Assembly: GCA_934670115.1 (NCBI GenBank)
Contig: CAKUOV010000002.1
Coordinates: 51,823-115,822, forward strand
From: an uncultured Eggerthellaceae bacterium
GTDB lineage: Bacteria > Actinomycetota > Coriobacteriia > Coriobacteriales > Eggerthellaceae
DNA length: 64,000 nucleotides
Direction: 5' to 3'
Of the stretch, positions 27,795-35,228 are shown piece after piece; positions within the stretch are counted from its first letter, which is position 1, and the number at the start of each line of letters is the position of its first letter. Made by a program: the position numbers and the translations under genes. The notes below the pieces were generated by a model. The model was not told the origin of the DNA. It worked only from the letters and a program-made list of their open reading frames with translations, and ran no database searches.

Positions 27795-27869
27795 GCCTGT
27801 GTGGCTCAGGGGTAGAGCACATCCTTGGTAAGGATGAGGCCAGCGGTTCAAATCCGCTCACAGGCTCCA
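27795..27869 (+). tRNA. tRNA-Thr (anticodon GGT)
   Basis: 75 nt with encoded CCA. Acceptor GCCTGTG pairs with CACAGGC; anticodon loop TTGGTAA lies in a CATCC/GGATG stem. Confidence 0.95.
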
Positions 27870-27903
27870 TTTGATTACTTCGGTTTAATCCGAGTTTGAT
27901 AAT

Positions 27904-27980
27904 GGCGGTGTAGCTCAGTTGGTTAGAGCACACGGTTCATACCCGTGGCGTCACTGGTTCGAATCCAGTCACCGCTACCA
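27904..27980 (+). tRNA. tRNA-Met, elongator (anticodon CAT)
   Basis: 77 nt with encoded CCA. The anticodon loop TTCATAC sits in a CACGG/CCGTG stem that lacks the three G-C pairs of initiator tRNA. A tRNA-Ile with modified CAU is the alternative but less likely in this cluster. Confidence 0.88.
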
Positions 27981-28066
27981 TTTTAGATAGATCGCGCCCG
28001 TCAGGGCGCGTGTTTTATCATCTTGAAAAAGATGACCCTATCCGATTTATGAGGAAGGACTGAAAA

Positions 28067-29269
28067 ATGGCAAAAGAAACATTTCATCGTGGTAAGCCCC
28101 ATGTAAACATTGGCACCATCGGCCATGTTGACCACGGCAAGACCACTCTTACCGCTGCTATCTCCAAGACCCTGTCTATGAACGACGGTTCTCACGGTAC
28201 TGCTCATGCAGACTTCACCGCTTTCGATCAGATCGACAAGGCTCCTGAAGAGCGCGAGCGCGGTATTACGATCTCCATTGCTCACATTGAGTACGAAACC
28301 GACACGCGTCACTACGCACACGTTGACTGCCCCGGCCATGCTGACTACGTTAAGAACATGATCACCGGTGCTGCTCAGATGGACGGTGCTATCCTGGTTA
28401 TCGCTGCTACCGACGGCCCCATGGCTCAGACTCGTGAGCACATCCTGTTGGCCCGCCAGGTTGGCGTTCCTTACATCGTTGTCTTCCTGAACAAGTGCGA
28501 CATGGTTGACGACGAAGAGCTCATCGAGCTCGTTGAGATGGAAGTTCGTGAGCTTCTGGACTCCTACGAGTTCCCGGGAGACGACACCCCCATCATCCGC
28601 GGTTCTGCTCTGAAGGCTCTGGAAGGCGATCCAGTTTGGCAGGAGAAGATTTGGGAGCTCATGGATGCTGTTGATACCTACATCCCCACTCCCGAGCGCG
28701 ACGTTGACAAGCCCTTCTTGATGGCTGTTGAAGACACCATGACCATCACCGGTCGTGGCACCGTTGCTACCGGTCGTGTTGAGCGCGGCGTTCTGCACAT
28801 GAACGATCCTCTGGAAATCGTTGGTATCAAGGACACCACCACCACGGTTTGCACCGGCATCGAAATGTTCCGCAAGCTGCTCGACGAAGCTGAGGCTGGC
28901 GACAACATCGGTTGCTTGCTCCGCGGCATCAAGCGTGAGGACATCGTTCGTGGCCAGGTTCTCTGCAAGCCCGGTACCGTTACTCCTCACACCAAGTTCG
29001 AGGGTCAGGTTTACATTCTGACCAAGGAAGAGGGCGGCCGTCACACCTCCTTCGTTTCCGGCTATCGTCCTCAGTTCTACTTCCGCACCACCGACGTGAC
29101 TGGCGTTGTGGAGCTGCCTGAGGGTGTCGAAATGGTTATGCCTGGCGACAACGTTTCCATCATTGGCGAGCTGATTCACCCCATCGCTATGGAAGAGGGC
29201 CTGAAGTTTGCTATCCGCGAAGGTGGCCGCACCGTTGGTTCTGGTAAGGTTACCAAGATTATCGAGTAG
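28067..29269 (+). CDS. tuf: Translation elongation factor Tu
   Basis: 400 residues. It delivers aminoacyl-tRNA to the ribosome as a GTP complex. G1 GHVDHGKT, G3 DCPGHADY, G4 NKCD and the RGITI effector segment are intact, followed by the beta-barrel domains 2 and 3 ending GSGKVTKIIE. The ribosome site GAGGAAGG is ~8 bases before ATG 28067. Codon use switches to C/T-ending codons typical of highly expressed genes. It shares a transcript with the three upstream tRNAs and is followed by a hairpin before rpmG. Confidence 0.98.
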   Translation: MAKETFHRGKPHVNIGTIGHVDHGKTTLTAAISKTLSMNDGSHGTAHADFTAFDQIDKAPEERERGITISIAHIEYETDTRHYAHVDCPGHADYVKNMITGAAQMDGAILVIAATDGPMAQTREHILLARQVGVPYIVVFLNKCDMVDDEELIELVEMEVRELLDSYEFPGDDTPIIRGSALKALEGDPVWQEKIWELMDAVDTYIPTPERDVDKPFLMAVEDTMTITGRGTVATGRVERGVLHMNDPLEIVGIKDTTTTVCTGIEMFRKLLDEAEAGDNIGCLLRGIKREDIVRGQVLCKPGTVTPHTKFEGQVYILTKEEGGRHTSFVSGYRPQFYFRTTDVTGVVELPEGVEMVMPGDNVSIIGELIHPIAMEEGLKFAIREGGRTVGSGKVTKIIE

Positions 29270-29291
29270 TTCGCTACTTATTGCATAAGAC

Positions 29292-29320
29292 GAAGGGGTT
29301 CGTCTTAGATGAACCCCTTC
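29292..29320 (+). terminator. Hairpin between tuf and rpmG (partial terminator)
   Basis: GAAGGGGTTC (29292-29301) and GAACCCCTTC (29311-29320) form a perfect 10-bp stem, then TCTTGAAATT. An alternative stem AAGACGAA/TTCGTCTT overlaps it. Read-through into rpmG-secE-nusG is likely needed. Confidence 0.65.
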
Positions 29321-29377
29321 TCTTGAAATTCATGTGCAGCTTCGCAAGCACAGCCCGTATCGGTAAAAGGAGAATTC

Positions 29378-29527
29378 ATGCGTACTTTGGTCACTATGGC
29401 CTGCACTGAGTGCAAGCGCCGCAATTACACGACCAAAAAGAACAAGCAGAACAACCCTGACCGTATCGAGTTGAAGAAGTACTGCAAGTGGTGTGGACAT
29501 CACACCCTGCATCGTGAAACTCGATAA
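29378..29527 (+). CDS. rpmG: 50S ribosomal protein L33
   Basis: 49 residues: MRTLVTMACTECKRRNYTTKKNK opening and KYCKWCGHHTLHRETR ending. C9, C12, C36 and C39 form a zinc ribbon, so this is the zinc-containing (C+) form of L33. AAAGGAG lies 6 bases before ATG 29378. The tuf-rpmG-tRNA-Trp-secE-nusG order is conserved in many Gram-positive bacteria. Confidence 0.97.
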   Translation: MRTLVTMACTECKRRNYTTKKNKQNNPDRIELKKYCKWCGHHTLHRETR

Positions 29528-29549
29528 GTAGTCAAGGAAACAGGAATAC

Positions 29550-29625
29550 AGGCCAGTAGTTCAATTGGTAGAGCAGCGGTCTCCAAAACCGCAAGTTGTG
29601 GGTTCGAGTCCTACCTGGCCTGCCA
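29550..29625 (+). tRNA. tRNA-Trp (anticodon CCA)
   Basis: 76 nt with encoded CCA end. AGGCCAG pairs with CTGGCCT; anticodon loop CTCCAAA. It sits between rpmG and secE as in many Gram-positive genomes. Confidence 0.96.
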
Positions 29626-29702
29626 GCTTGTTTGTTAGAGCAGCCTTAGGGGCTGCTTCTTTGGCGTTAAGTAGTATTAATAAATCGGTCGTAAGGATAA
29701 AA

Positions 29703-30122
29703 ATGGCTCAGAAATCAAAGACTCAGCGAGCAAAAGCATCCGCTGCCCGTGCAGCCCGTAAGCAAGCTCGTGAGTTAGAGTCTCAAAAAGAGCAGGAAGC
29801 ACAATCTGTTGCCGACGACTCTTCCAAGAAGACCAAAACTAGTTTGTTTAAGAAGAGCGAAGAGTCTAAGCCGGCTCAAGCTTCTTCTGCTGCTGAGAAA
29901 AAGCAGAAAAAAGAGGAAAAGAAGCCTAAGAAAGAGCACTTTGTTTTCCTGAAAGAAGTTCGTTCGGAAATGAAGCGCGTAACGTGGCCCACCAAGCAAG
30001 AAGTGCTCCGTTGGAGCGTTGTAGTGGTTGCCGCTTTGCTGTTCTTCGGCGTTTACGTTGCACTGCTTGACAATGCAATCGTGACTCCTCTTCTTGTTCT
30101 TATCTCGAGCTTGGGAGCGTAG
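29703..30122 (+). CDS. secE: Preprotein translocase subunit SecE
   Basis: 139 residues. A ~75-residue Lys/Glu/Ala/Gln-rich cytoplasmic extension precedes the conserved amphipathic helix FLKEVRSEMKRVTWPTKQEVLRWS and one membrane span (VVVVAALLFFGVYVALL). SecE clamps SecY in the export channel. ATG 29703 is chosen over the longer frame, which runs through tRNA-Trp; AAGGA is 5-6 bases upstream. nusG follows after 7 bases. Confidence 0.95.
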   Translation: MAQKSKTQRAKASAARAARKQARELESQKEQEAQSVADDSSKKTKTSLFKKSEESKPAQASSAAEKKQKKEEKKPKKEHFVFLKEVRSEMKRVTWPTKQEVLRWSVVVVAALLFFGVYVALLDNAIVTPLLVLISSLGA

Positions 30123-30129
30123 GTAGAAT

Positions 30130-30660
30130 ATGTCCAAAAAATGGTATGTGCTTCACACCTATTCTGGATACGAGAACAAGGTCAAAGCTGCCCTTGAAAC
30201 GCGTATTGAGACCATGGGTTTGGAGAACAACATCTTTGGTATTGAAATCCCAACTCAGGTTGTTGCTGAAATCAAAGATGGCGGCAAGCGCGTAGAAAGC
30301 GAAAAGAAAGTTTTCCCGGGCTACGTTCTTGTTCGTATGGAGCTTGATGATCGCAGCTGGGCTGCGGTTCGCAGCACCCCCGGCGTAACGGGTTTTGTTG
30401 GTAGCCAGGGCAATCCCGCCCCCCTTACGCGTGAGGAATACAACAAGATCATGAAGCGCACCAGCAAAGAAACCCCCAAGAAGGTTTCCACGAATCTGGA
30501 AGCTGGCATGGTTGTCAAGGTTTCTTCTGGTCCTTTGGCGGACTTCGATGGCGTTATTTCCGAAGTTCAGCCCGAAGCCGGCAAAGTCAAGGTTCTTGTT
30601 TCCATCTTTGGACGCGAAACCCCCGTTGAACTTGCTTTTGACCAGGTTTCAAAGATTTAA
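30130..30660 (+). CDS. nusG: Transcription termination/antitermination factor NusG
   Basis: 176 residues with the NGN domain (KKWYVLHTYSGYENKVKAALETRIETMGLENNIFGIEIPTQ) and the C-terminal KOW motif (GMVVKVSSGPLADFDGVISEVQPEAGKVKVLVSIFGRETPVEL). It binds RNA polymerase and links it to Rho or the ribosome. AGGT overlapping the secE stop serves as ribosome site, so translation is probably coupled. Confidence 0.97.
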   Translation: MSKKWYVLHTYSGYENKVKAALETRIETMGLENNIFGIEIPTQVVAEIKDGGKRVESEKKVFPGYVLVRMELDDRSWAAVRSTPGVTGFVGSQGNPAPLTREEYNKIMKRTSKETPKKVSTNLEAGMVVKVSSGPLADFDGVISEVQPEAGKVKVLVSIFGRETPVELAFDQVSKI

Positions 30661-30775
30661 GACGATAACACGTGCATCGTTTTGCGCCCGAGTGGACCGG
30701 GGCTTCTCGCAAAGGATGTTTAGTTGATAGAACGTGTTAGTAACATTTTGCAGCGTAACTGAAAGGTAGTTCGCA

Positions 30776-31264
30776 ATGGCTGAAAAGAAAGTTACTGGAT
30801 TTGTAAAGTTGCAAATCCCTGCCGGCAAGGCAAATCCTGCGCCTCCGGTTGGCCCCGCGTTGGGCTCTAAGGGTGTTAACATCATGCAGTTCTGCCAGGC
30901 ATTCAATGCTCAGACTGCTGACAAGGGCGACACCATCGTTCCTGTTGAGATCACCGTCTACGAGGACAAGTCTTTCACCTTTATCTGCAAGACTGCTCCC
31001 GCTGCCGTTTTGATCAAGCAGGCTTTGGGCATTAAGTCCGGTTCTGGCATTCCCCAGCTGCAGGCTGTTGGTACTCTGACCGAAGAGCAGCTGCGCACCA
31101 TCGCTGAGACCAAGATGCCCGACCTCAACGCTAATACGGTTGAGGCTGCAATGGAGATCGTTGCAGGCACCGCTCGTTCCATGGGCGTTCGTATTGAAGG
31201 TCGCGAGATGAAGAAGAAGTACGTGCCTTCCAAGAAGGTTGCTGCTATGCTCGCTGGCAAGTAA
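30776..31264 (+). CDS. rplK: 50S ribosomal protein L11 with a C-terminal extension
   Basis: 162 residues; it forms part of the GTPase-associated centre with 23S rRNA. The first ~141 residues are typical (GFVKLQIPAGKANPAPPVGPALG; FICKTAPAAVLIKQALGI; NTVEAAMEIVAGTARSMGV). Bacterial L11 normally ends about here, but this one continues with ~20 basic residues, RIEGREMKKKYVPSKKVAAMLAGK. The frame has no ambiguity. GAAAGG is upstream of ATG 30776. Confidence 0.95.
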   Translation: MAEKKVTGFVKLQIPAGKANPAPPVGPALGSKGVNIMQFCQAFNAQTADKGDTIVPVEITVYEDKSFTFICKTAPAAVLIKQALGIKSGSGIPQLQAVGTLTEEQLRTIAETKMPDLNANTVEAAMEIVAGTARSMGVRIEGREMKKKYVPSKKVAAMLAGK

Positions 31265-31329
31265 TTTACTTGCTTCTTATGTAAGTGGAAGGGTTAGCCA
31301 CACCCGCCATTACCACGAAAGGAATTGAA

Positions 31330-32040
31330 ATGGCAAAGAAATCCAAGAACATGCGCGCCGCGCTTGCCAAGATGCCCGAAGCTCCTATCGCTCCGTTGGC
31401 TGCTGCAACTTTGCTGAAGGAAGTTGCTACCGCTAAGTTTGACGAGACCGTTGTTGCGGACTTCCGTCTGGGCGTTGATACCCGTAAAGCTGACCAGCAG
31501 CTGCGTGGTATGATCAGCCTTCCCAATGGCTCTGGTAAGACCGTTCGCGTTGCTGTTTTCGCTGAAGGCGAACTCGCTCGTGCTGCCGAGGCTGCTGGCG
31601 CCGACATCGTTGGTTCCGACGATCTGGTTGCCGATATCCAGGCTGGCAACATTGAGTTTGACGCCGCTGTTGCTACTCCCGAAATGATGGCTAAGGTTGG
31701 TCGTTTGGGTAAGATCTTGGGCCCCCGCGGCTTGATGCCCAACCCCAAGCTGGGTACCGTCACCAAGGACGTTGCTAAGGCTATCAGCGAACTTAAGGGT
31801 GGCAAGGTTGAGTATCGTGCAGACCGTTTTGGTATTGCTCACGTAATCATTGGTAAGGTCAGCTTCACCGCTGAGCAGCTTGCCGAGAACTACGGCGCAA
31901 TCTACGACGAAATCCTGCGCATGAAGCCTGCTGCTGCAAAGGGTAAGTACGTTAAGTCCATCACTATTTCGTCCACGATGGGCCCCGGCATTGACGTTGA
32001 CCCTGCCGTTACGCGCAACTACACCGTTGCTGCTGAATAA
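31330..32040 (+). CDS. rplA: 50S ribosomal protein L1
   Basis: 236 residues of usual length; MAKKSKNMRAALAK start, GPRGLMPNPKLGTVTKDV signature, and STMGPGIDVDP near the end. L1 forms the mobile stalk and in many bacteria represses its own operon by binding the mRNA leader. ATG 31330 with AAAGGA upstream is preferred to the in-frame ATG at 31285. rplJL do not follow; a strong terminator closes the operon. Confidence 0.97.
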   Translation: MAKKSKNMRAALAKMPEAPIAPLAAATLLKEVATAKFDETVVADFRLGVDTRKADQQLRGMISLPNGSGKTVRVAVFAEGELARAAEAAGADIVGSDDLVADIQAGNIEFDAAVATPEMMAKVGRLGKILGPRGLMPNPKLGTVTKDVAKAISELKGGKVEYRADRFGIAHVIIGKVSFTAEQLAENYGAIYDEILRMKPAAAKGKYVKSITISSTMGPGIDVDPAVTRNYTVAAE

Positions 32041-32059
32041 CGTTCTATCACATATTTTG

Positions 32060-32094
32060 GAAAAGACCTGCTTCGGCGGGTCTTTTCTTTTTCT
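32060..32094 (+). terminator. Rho-independent terminator after rplA
   Basis: A 12-bp stem (GAAAAGACCTGC against GCGGGTCTTTTC) with a TTCG tetraloop and a following T-rich run. Confidence 0.93.
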
Positions 32095-32321
32095 CGGAGT
32101 GGGGAAGAGGTTCGATTGTGCAATGCTGGATTCGCAGCGTCTTAGCACCTCAGTGCCTCGGCTTGTGCGGCGTCAATTGTCTATTTTCAATAAAACACAG
32201 AGCTGGATATTAAATTTCGATAATAGCAACACCCTAGGCAAACGAAGAATGTTGGAGTAAAGTACCTTTCGCACATTAAGCCTAGCCACTAGCTGGGCAT
32301 TACTTTGAAAGGAAATTCATC

Positions 32322-33605
32322 ATGTCTCAGTATAAGTTTGAAACGCTTCAGCTCCACGTTGGCCAAGAGCAAGCCGACCCCGCAACCGACTCCCGTGCCG
32401 TACCCATCTATCAAACCACCTCGTATGTGTTCCACGACTCTCAGCATGCTGCCGATCGATTCAGCTTGGCTGATTCGGGCAACATTTACGGACGTTTGAC
32501 GAACTCCACGCAAGGCGTGTTTGAAGAGCGCATTGCGGCACTTGAGGGCGGTACTGCGGCGCTTGCTGTTGCGTCTGGTGCTGCTGCTATCACGTACGCC
32601 ATTCAGGCGCTTGCAAAAGCGGGCGACCACGTGGTGGCGCAAAAGACCATCTATGGCGGCACGTACAATCTGCTTGCGCACACGTTGCGCTCTTTCGGCG
32701 TGGAGACTACGTTTGTTGATGCGCATAACCTGGATGAGATCGAGGCAGCAATTCGCCCGAATACGAAGGTCGTATGGCTGGAGACGTTGGGCAACCCGAA
32801 TTCTGATATTCCCAACATCGATAAAATTGCAGCGCTGGCGCATGCCCACAATATTCCCGTTGCCGTTGACAACACGTTCGGCACGCCGTTTTTGATTCGC
32901 CCGCTTGAGCATGGCGCAGACATTGTTGTGCATTCCGCAACGAAGTTCATTGGTGGTCACGGTACAAGTTTGGGTGGTGTTATTGTTGACGGTGGCTCCT
33001 TCGATTGGACGGCTCAGGCCGATCGTTACCCCGAAATTGCGAAGCCGAACCCCAGCTACCACGGTGTTTCGTTCGCGCAGGCCGCCGGCCCCGCTGCGTT
33101 TGTGACGTACATTCGCGCCATCTTGCTGCGCGACCAGGGCGCATGCATCAGCCCCTTTAACGCTTTCTTGCTGCTGCAGGGCGTCGAGACGCTTTCTTTG
33201 CGCATTGAACGCCATGTTGAGAATACGAAGAAAGTTGTGGACTTCCTGGCGAACCACCCCAAGGTTGAGAAGGTCAACCATCCCAGCTTGCCCGAGCATC
33301 CTGATCACGAGCTGTATCAGGAGTATTTCCCGAATGGTGGCGCCAGCATTTTCACGTTCAACATCAAGGGCGGCCGCGAAGAAGCGTGGCGCTTCATTGA
33401 CAACCTGCAAATTTTCAGCTTGCTGGCAAACGTTGCCGATGTGAAGAGCCTGGTCATTCATCCGGCCACTACAACGCATGCGCAGCTCACCGATGAAGAG
33501 CTGGCGGATCAGAACATTTACCAGAACACGATTCGTCTGAGCATTGGCACCGAGCACATCGATGACATTATTGCCGACTTGGAGCGCGGCTTCGCGGCAA
33601 TTTAA
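32322..33605 (+). CDS. metY: O-acetylhomoserine sulfhydrylase (PLP-dependent, Cys/Met metabolism family)
   Basis: 427 residues. It makes homocysteine (or methionine with methanethiol) from O-acetylhomoserine and sulfide in the cytoplasm. Family features: YGRLTNSTQGVFEERIAALEGG, the PLP lysine in HSATKFIGGHGTSLGG, and NPSYHG...FVTYIRAILLRDQGACISPFNAFLLLQGVETLSLR, which distinguishes MetY from the shorter cystathionine enzymes. GAAAGG precedes ATG 32322. The 280-bp upstream gap has a possible GATAAT -10 at 32219-32224 but no SAM riboswitch that I can recognise. The gene stands alone between the L1 terminator and map. Confidence 0.93.
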   Translation: MSQYKFETLQLHVGQEQADPATDSRAVPIYQTTSYVFHDSQHAADRFSLADSGNIYGRLTNSTQGVFEERIAALEGGTAALAVASGAAAITYAIQALAKAGDHVVAQKTIYGGTYNLLAHTLRSFGVETTFVDAHNLDEIEAAIRPNTKVVWLETLGNPNSDIPNIDKIAALAHAHNIPVAVDNTFGTPFLIRPLEHGADIVVHSATKFIGGHGTSLGGVIVDGGSFDWTAQADRYPEIAKPNPSYHGVSFAQAAGPAAFVTYIRAILLRDQGACISPFNAFLLLQGVETLSLRIERHVENTKKVVDFLANHPKVEKVNHPSLPEHPDHELYQEYFPNGGASIFTFNIKGGREEAWRFIDNLQIFSLLANVADVKSLVIHPATTTHAQLTDEELADQNIYQNTIRLSIGTEHIDDIIADLERGFAAI

Positions 33606-33690
33606 CATTCCTTTTCTGCGCTTTTCTGCATGATGCGGCCATGCGGTGTATACTTTTCCCCGATAAAAATTAGAGAAAGGCATGCATCGT

Positions 33691-34464
33691 ATGGCTGTTA
33701 TTAAAAAGAGCCCCGCGCAAATCGAGGCAATGAAGGAAGCGGGTCGTATTTCTGCAAAGGTTCTGCGCGAAGTGGGCAGAAAAATTGAGCCGGGCATTTC
33801 CACGTTGGAGCTGGACAACATTGCCGAGACCATCATTCGCTTGGAAGGCGGCATTCCCGCGTTTAAGGGGTATGGTGGTTTCCCGGGTTCTATCTGCGCT
33901 TCTATCAACGAGGAAATTGTTCATGGCATTCCGTCTGCAACGCGCATTCTGCACGAAGGCGATATTATTTCCATTGATACGGGTGCTATCGTTGACGGCT
34001 GGGTTGGCGATAACGCGTGGACGTATGCGGTTGGCAAGATCTCCGAAGAAAAGCAGCGCTTGCTGGATGTTACGGAGAAGTGCATGTGGGCGGCGCTTGA
34101 CGCGGCGCGTGTGGGCAACCGTCTGGGTGATATCGGCGCGGCGTGCCAAGAGATTGCAGAAGCGGCAGGTTATGGCGTGGTGCGCGAATACGTGGGCCAC
34201 GGTATTGGCCACGATATGCACGAAGATCCCAACGTTCCGAACTGGGGACGCAAGCACACGGGATTGAAGCTGGAGGCCGGTATGGTGCTGGCCATTGAGC
34301 CTATGATCAACATGGGTACCGAAAAGACGCGCCAGATGCCCGATGGTTGGCTGGTATGCACGCGCGATGGCAAGCCGTCCGCCCATTTCGAGAAGACCGT
34401 TGCCATTACGGAAGACGGGCCGCTGATTTTGACTACCGAGCCCATGCATCGTCGTCCGATGTAG
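33691..34464 (+). CDS. map: Methionine aminopeptidase type I
   Basis: 257 residues; removes the N-terminal Met from nascent proteins. Metal ligands are in order: IDTGAIVDGWVGDNAW (two Asp), GHGIGHDMHEDP (His), AIEPM (Glu) and FEKTVAITEDG (Glu). ATG 33691 is chosen because GAAAGG (33675-33680) is 10 bases away; the in-frame ATG at 33682 would be only 1 base from it. An extended -10 (TGTATACT, 33647-33654) lies upstream. The usual secY-adk-map-infA context is absent. Confidence 0.95.
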   Translation: MAVIKKSPAQIEAMKEAGRISAKVLREVGRKIEPGISTLELDNIAETIIRLEGGIPAFKGYGGFPGSICASINEEIVHGIPSATRILHEGDIISIDTGAIVDGWVGDNAWTYAVGKISEEKQRLLDVTEKCMWAALDAARVGNRLGDIGAACQEIAEAAGYGVVREYVGHGIGHDMHEDPNVPNWGRKHTGLKLEAGMVLAIEPMINMGTEKTRQMPDGWLVCTRDGKPSAHFEKTVAITEDGPLILTTEPMHRRPM

Positions 34465-34495
34465 GCGCGCCTGATGTAGGCGCGCGAAAAGTCCG

Positions 34496-34528
34496 TTGTT
34501 GACAAATTACCCCACCTTTTGTCAACAA
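34496..34528 (+). repeat. 33-bp dispersed hairpin, copy 4 (plus orientation)
   Basis: Identical to copy 1; 31 bp after the map stop in its sense direction. Together with copy 5 it flanks the repeat-filled gap before the surface-protein gene in inverted orientation. Confidence 0.9.
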
Positions 34529-34720
34529 TTGCGGGGTCGGGAAGTGGTGAAGTGGTGGGCTGTGCTGCTTTTACGGCTTTAGTGCTGGAAAAAATTCGGC
34601 ACAACTCTCAATTTCCTTCGATTTTTAGTCAAGTGGCGTGCCCAGGTTGGGTGCGCCACTTGCGTTTTTCCAGGTCATAGTTTGTAGGGAAGGAGAAGGG
34701 GTTGGTTTTCTGGCTCGGGA

Positions 34721-34748
34721 ACGGTGGCGACAAGGGATTCGCCGCATG
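34721..34748 (-). repeat. Fragment of the TTATCCAAGCGGAGTC hairpin family
   Basis: This 28-bp stretch matches the reverse complement of the outer right arm of copy 3 (GGCGACAAGGGATTCGCCG against GGCGGCAAGGGATTCGCCG) and stops before the constant core. Confidence 0.6.
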
Positions 34749-34776
34749 ACTTTCCGGCTGTCTCCTTTGTTGAAGA

Positions 34777-34884
34777 GGGTGGGGTCCATGCATTTCGTGC
34801 TCAAACAGTCCTCGCTTTGGAGAACAGTCCACTGGACTGTTCTCGTCGCTGCGGAACTGCGCGCGAAACGCATAGACCCCACCC
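34777..34884. repeat. 108-bp long hairpin with a perfect inner hairpin
   Basis: Outer arms 34777-34797 and 34864-34884 pair (GGGTGGGGTCCATGC type). The inner hairpin 34820-34844 is GAGAACAGTCCA / TGGACTGTTCTC around a single C. AACAGTCC also occurs at 34804-34811. Only one copy is seen in the window. Confidence 0.75.
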
Positions 34885-34911
34885 CCCCAAGTAAGAGCTT
34901 TCCAGTTGATG

Positions 34912-35023
34912 GTGGCGGTAAGGGAATGAGCCGACGTACGACGCTCTGGATAAGTTGAGTGAGCCACAGTCACAAAGAAGCATTATCCAAGCGGAGTCCG
35001 TTCGGCGAATCCCTTGCCGCCAC
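34912..35023 (+). repeat. TTATCCAAGCGGAGTC hairpin family, copy 3 (112 bp)
   Basis: Same core as copies 1 and 2 with copy-specific outer arms (GTGGCGGTAAGGG opposite CCCTTGCCGCCAC). Confidence 0.88.
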
Positions 35024-35054
35024 GCTACCGAAAAATGCTTGAATCCTTCCTCGT

Positions 35055-35087
35055 TTGTTGACAAAAGGTGGGGTAATTTGTCAACAA
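35055..35087 (-). repeat. 33-bp dispersed hairpin, copy 5 (minus orientation)
   Basis: Identical in sequence to copy 3; ends 35 bp before the TGGGACACGTGTCCCA palindrome. Confidence 0.9.
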
Positions 35088-35122
35088 AAACGTGACCTTG
35101 TGGCGCAAAATCGGCGCGTAGA

Positions 35123-35138
35123 TGGGACACGTGTCCCA
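35123..35138. promoter_or_regulatory. Perfect 16-bp palindrome upstream of the surface-protein gene
   Basis: TGGGACACGTGTCCCA is a perfect dyad 38 bp before the -10 box, well placed for a dimeric regulator. The regulator is unknown. Confidence 0.6.
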
Positions 35139-35174
35139 ATCTTTCTTTTGGGCGCGAAATAGGCTTCTGACCTC

Positions 35175-35211
35175 TGTATACTGTAAGCAGTGGTACTGGC
35201 ATCGCTTACAG
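35175..35211 (+). promoter_or_regulatory. Extended -10 and leader hairpin of the surface-protein gene
   Basis: TGTATACT (35175-35182) is a good extended -10. CTGTAAGC (35181-35188) and GCTTACAG (35204-35211) form a perfect 8-bp stem that ends just before the AGAGGTGG ribosome site, so it could influence initiation. Confidence 0.55.
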
Positions 35212-35228
35212 AAAGAGGTGGACAGACA

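Noticed and set aside
28001..29179. 392-codon frame antisense to tuf
   Set aside because: Common artefact opposite tuf; no independent evidence.
32095..32321. Possible SAM or other riboswitch before metY
   Set aside because: I could not find the conserved junction motifs or a terminator pair; only a weak -10 is visible.
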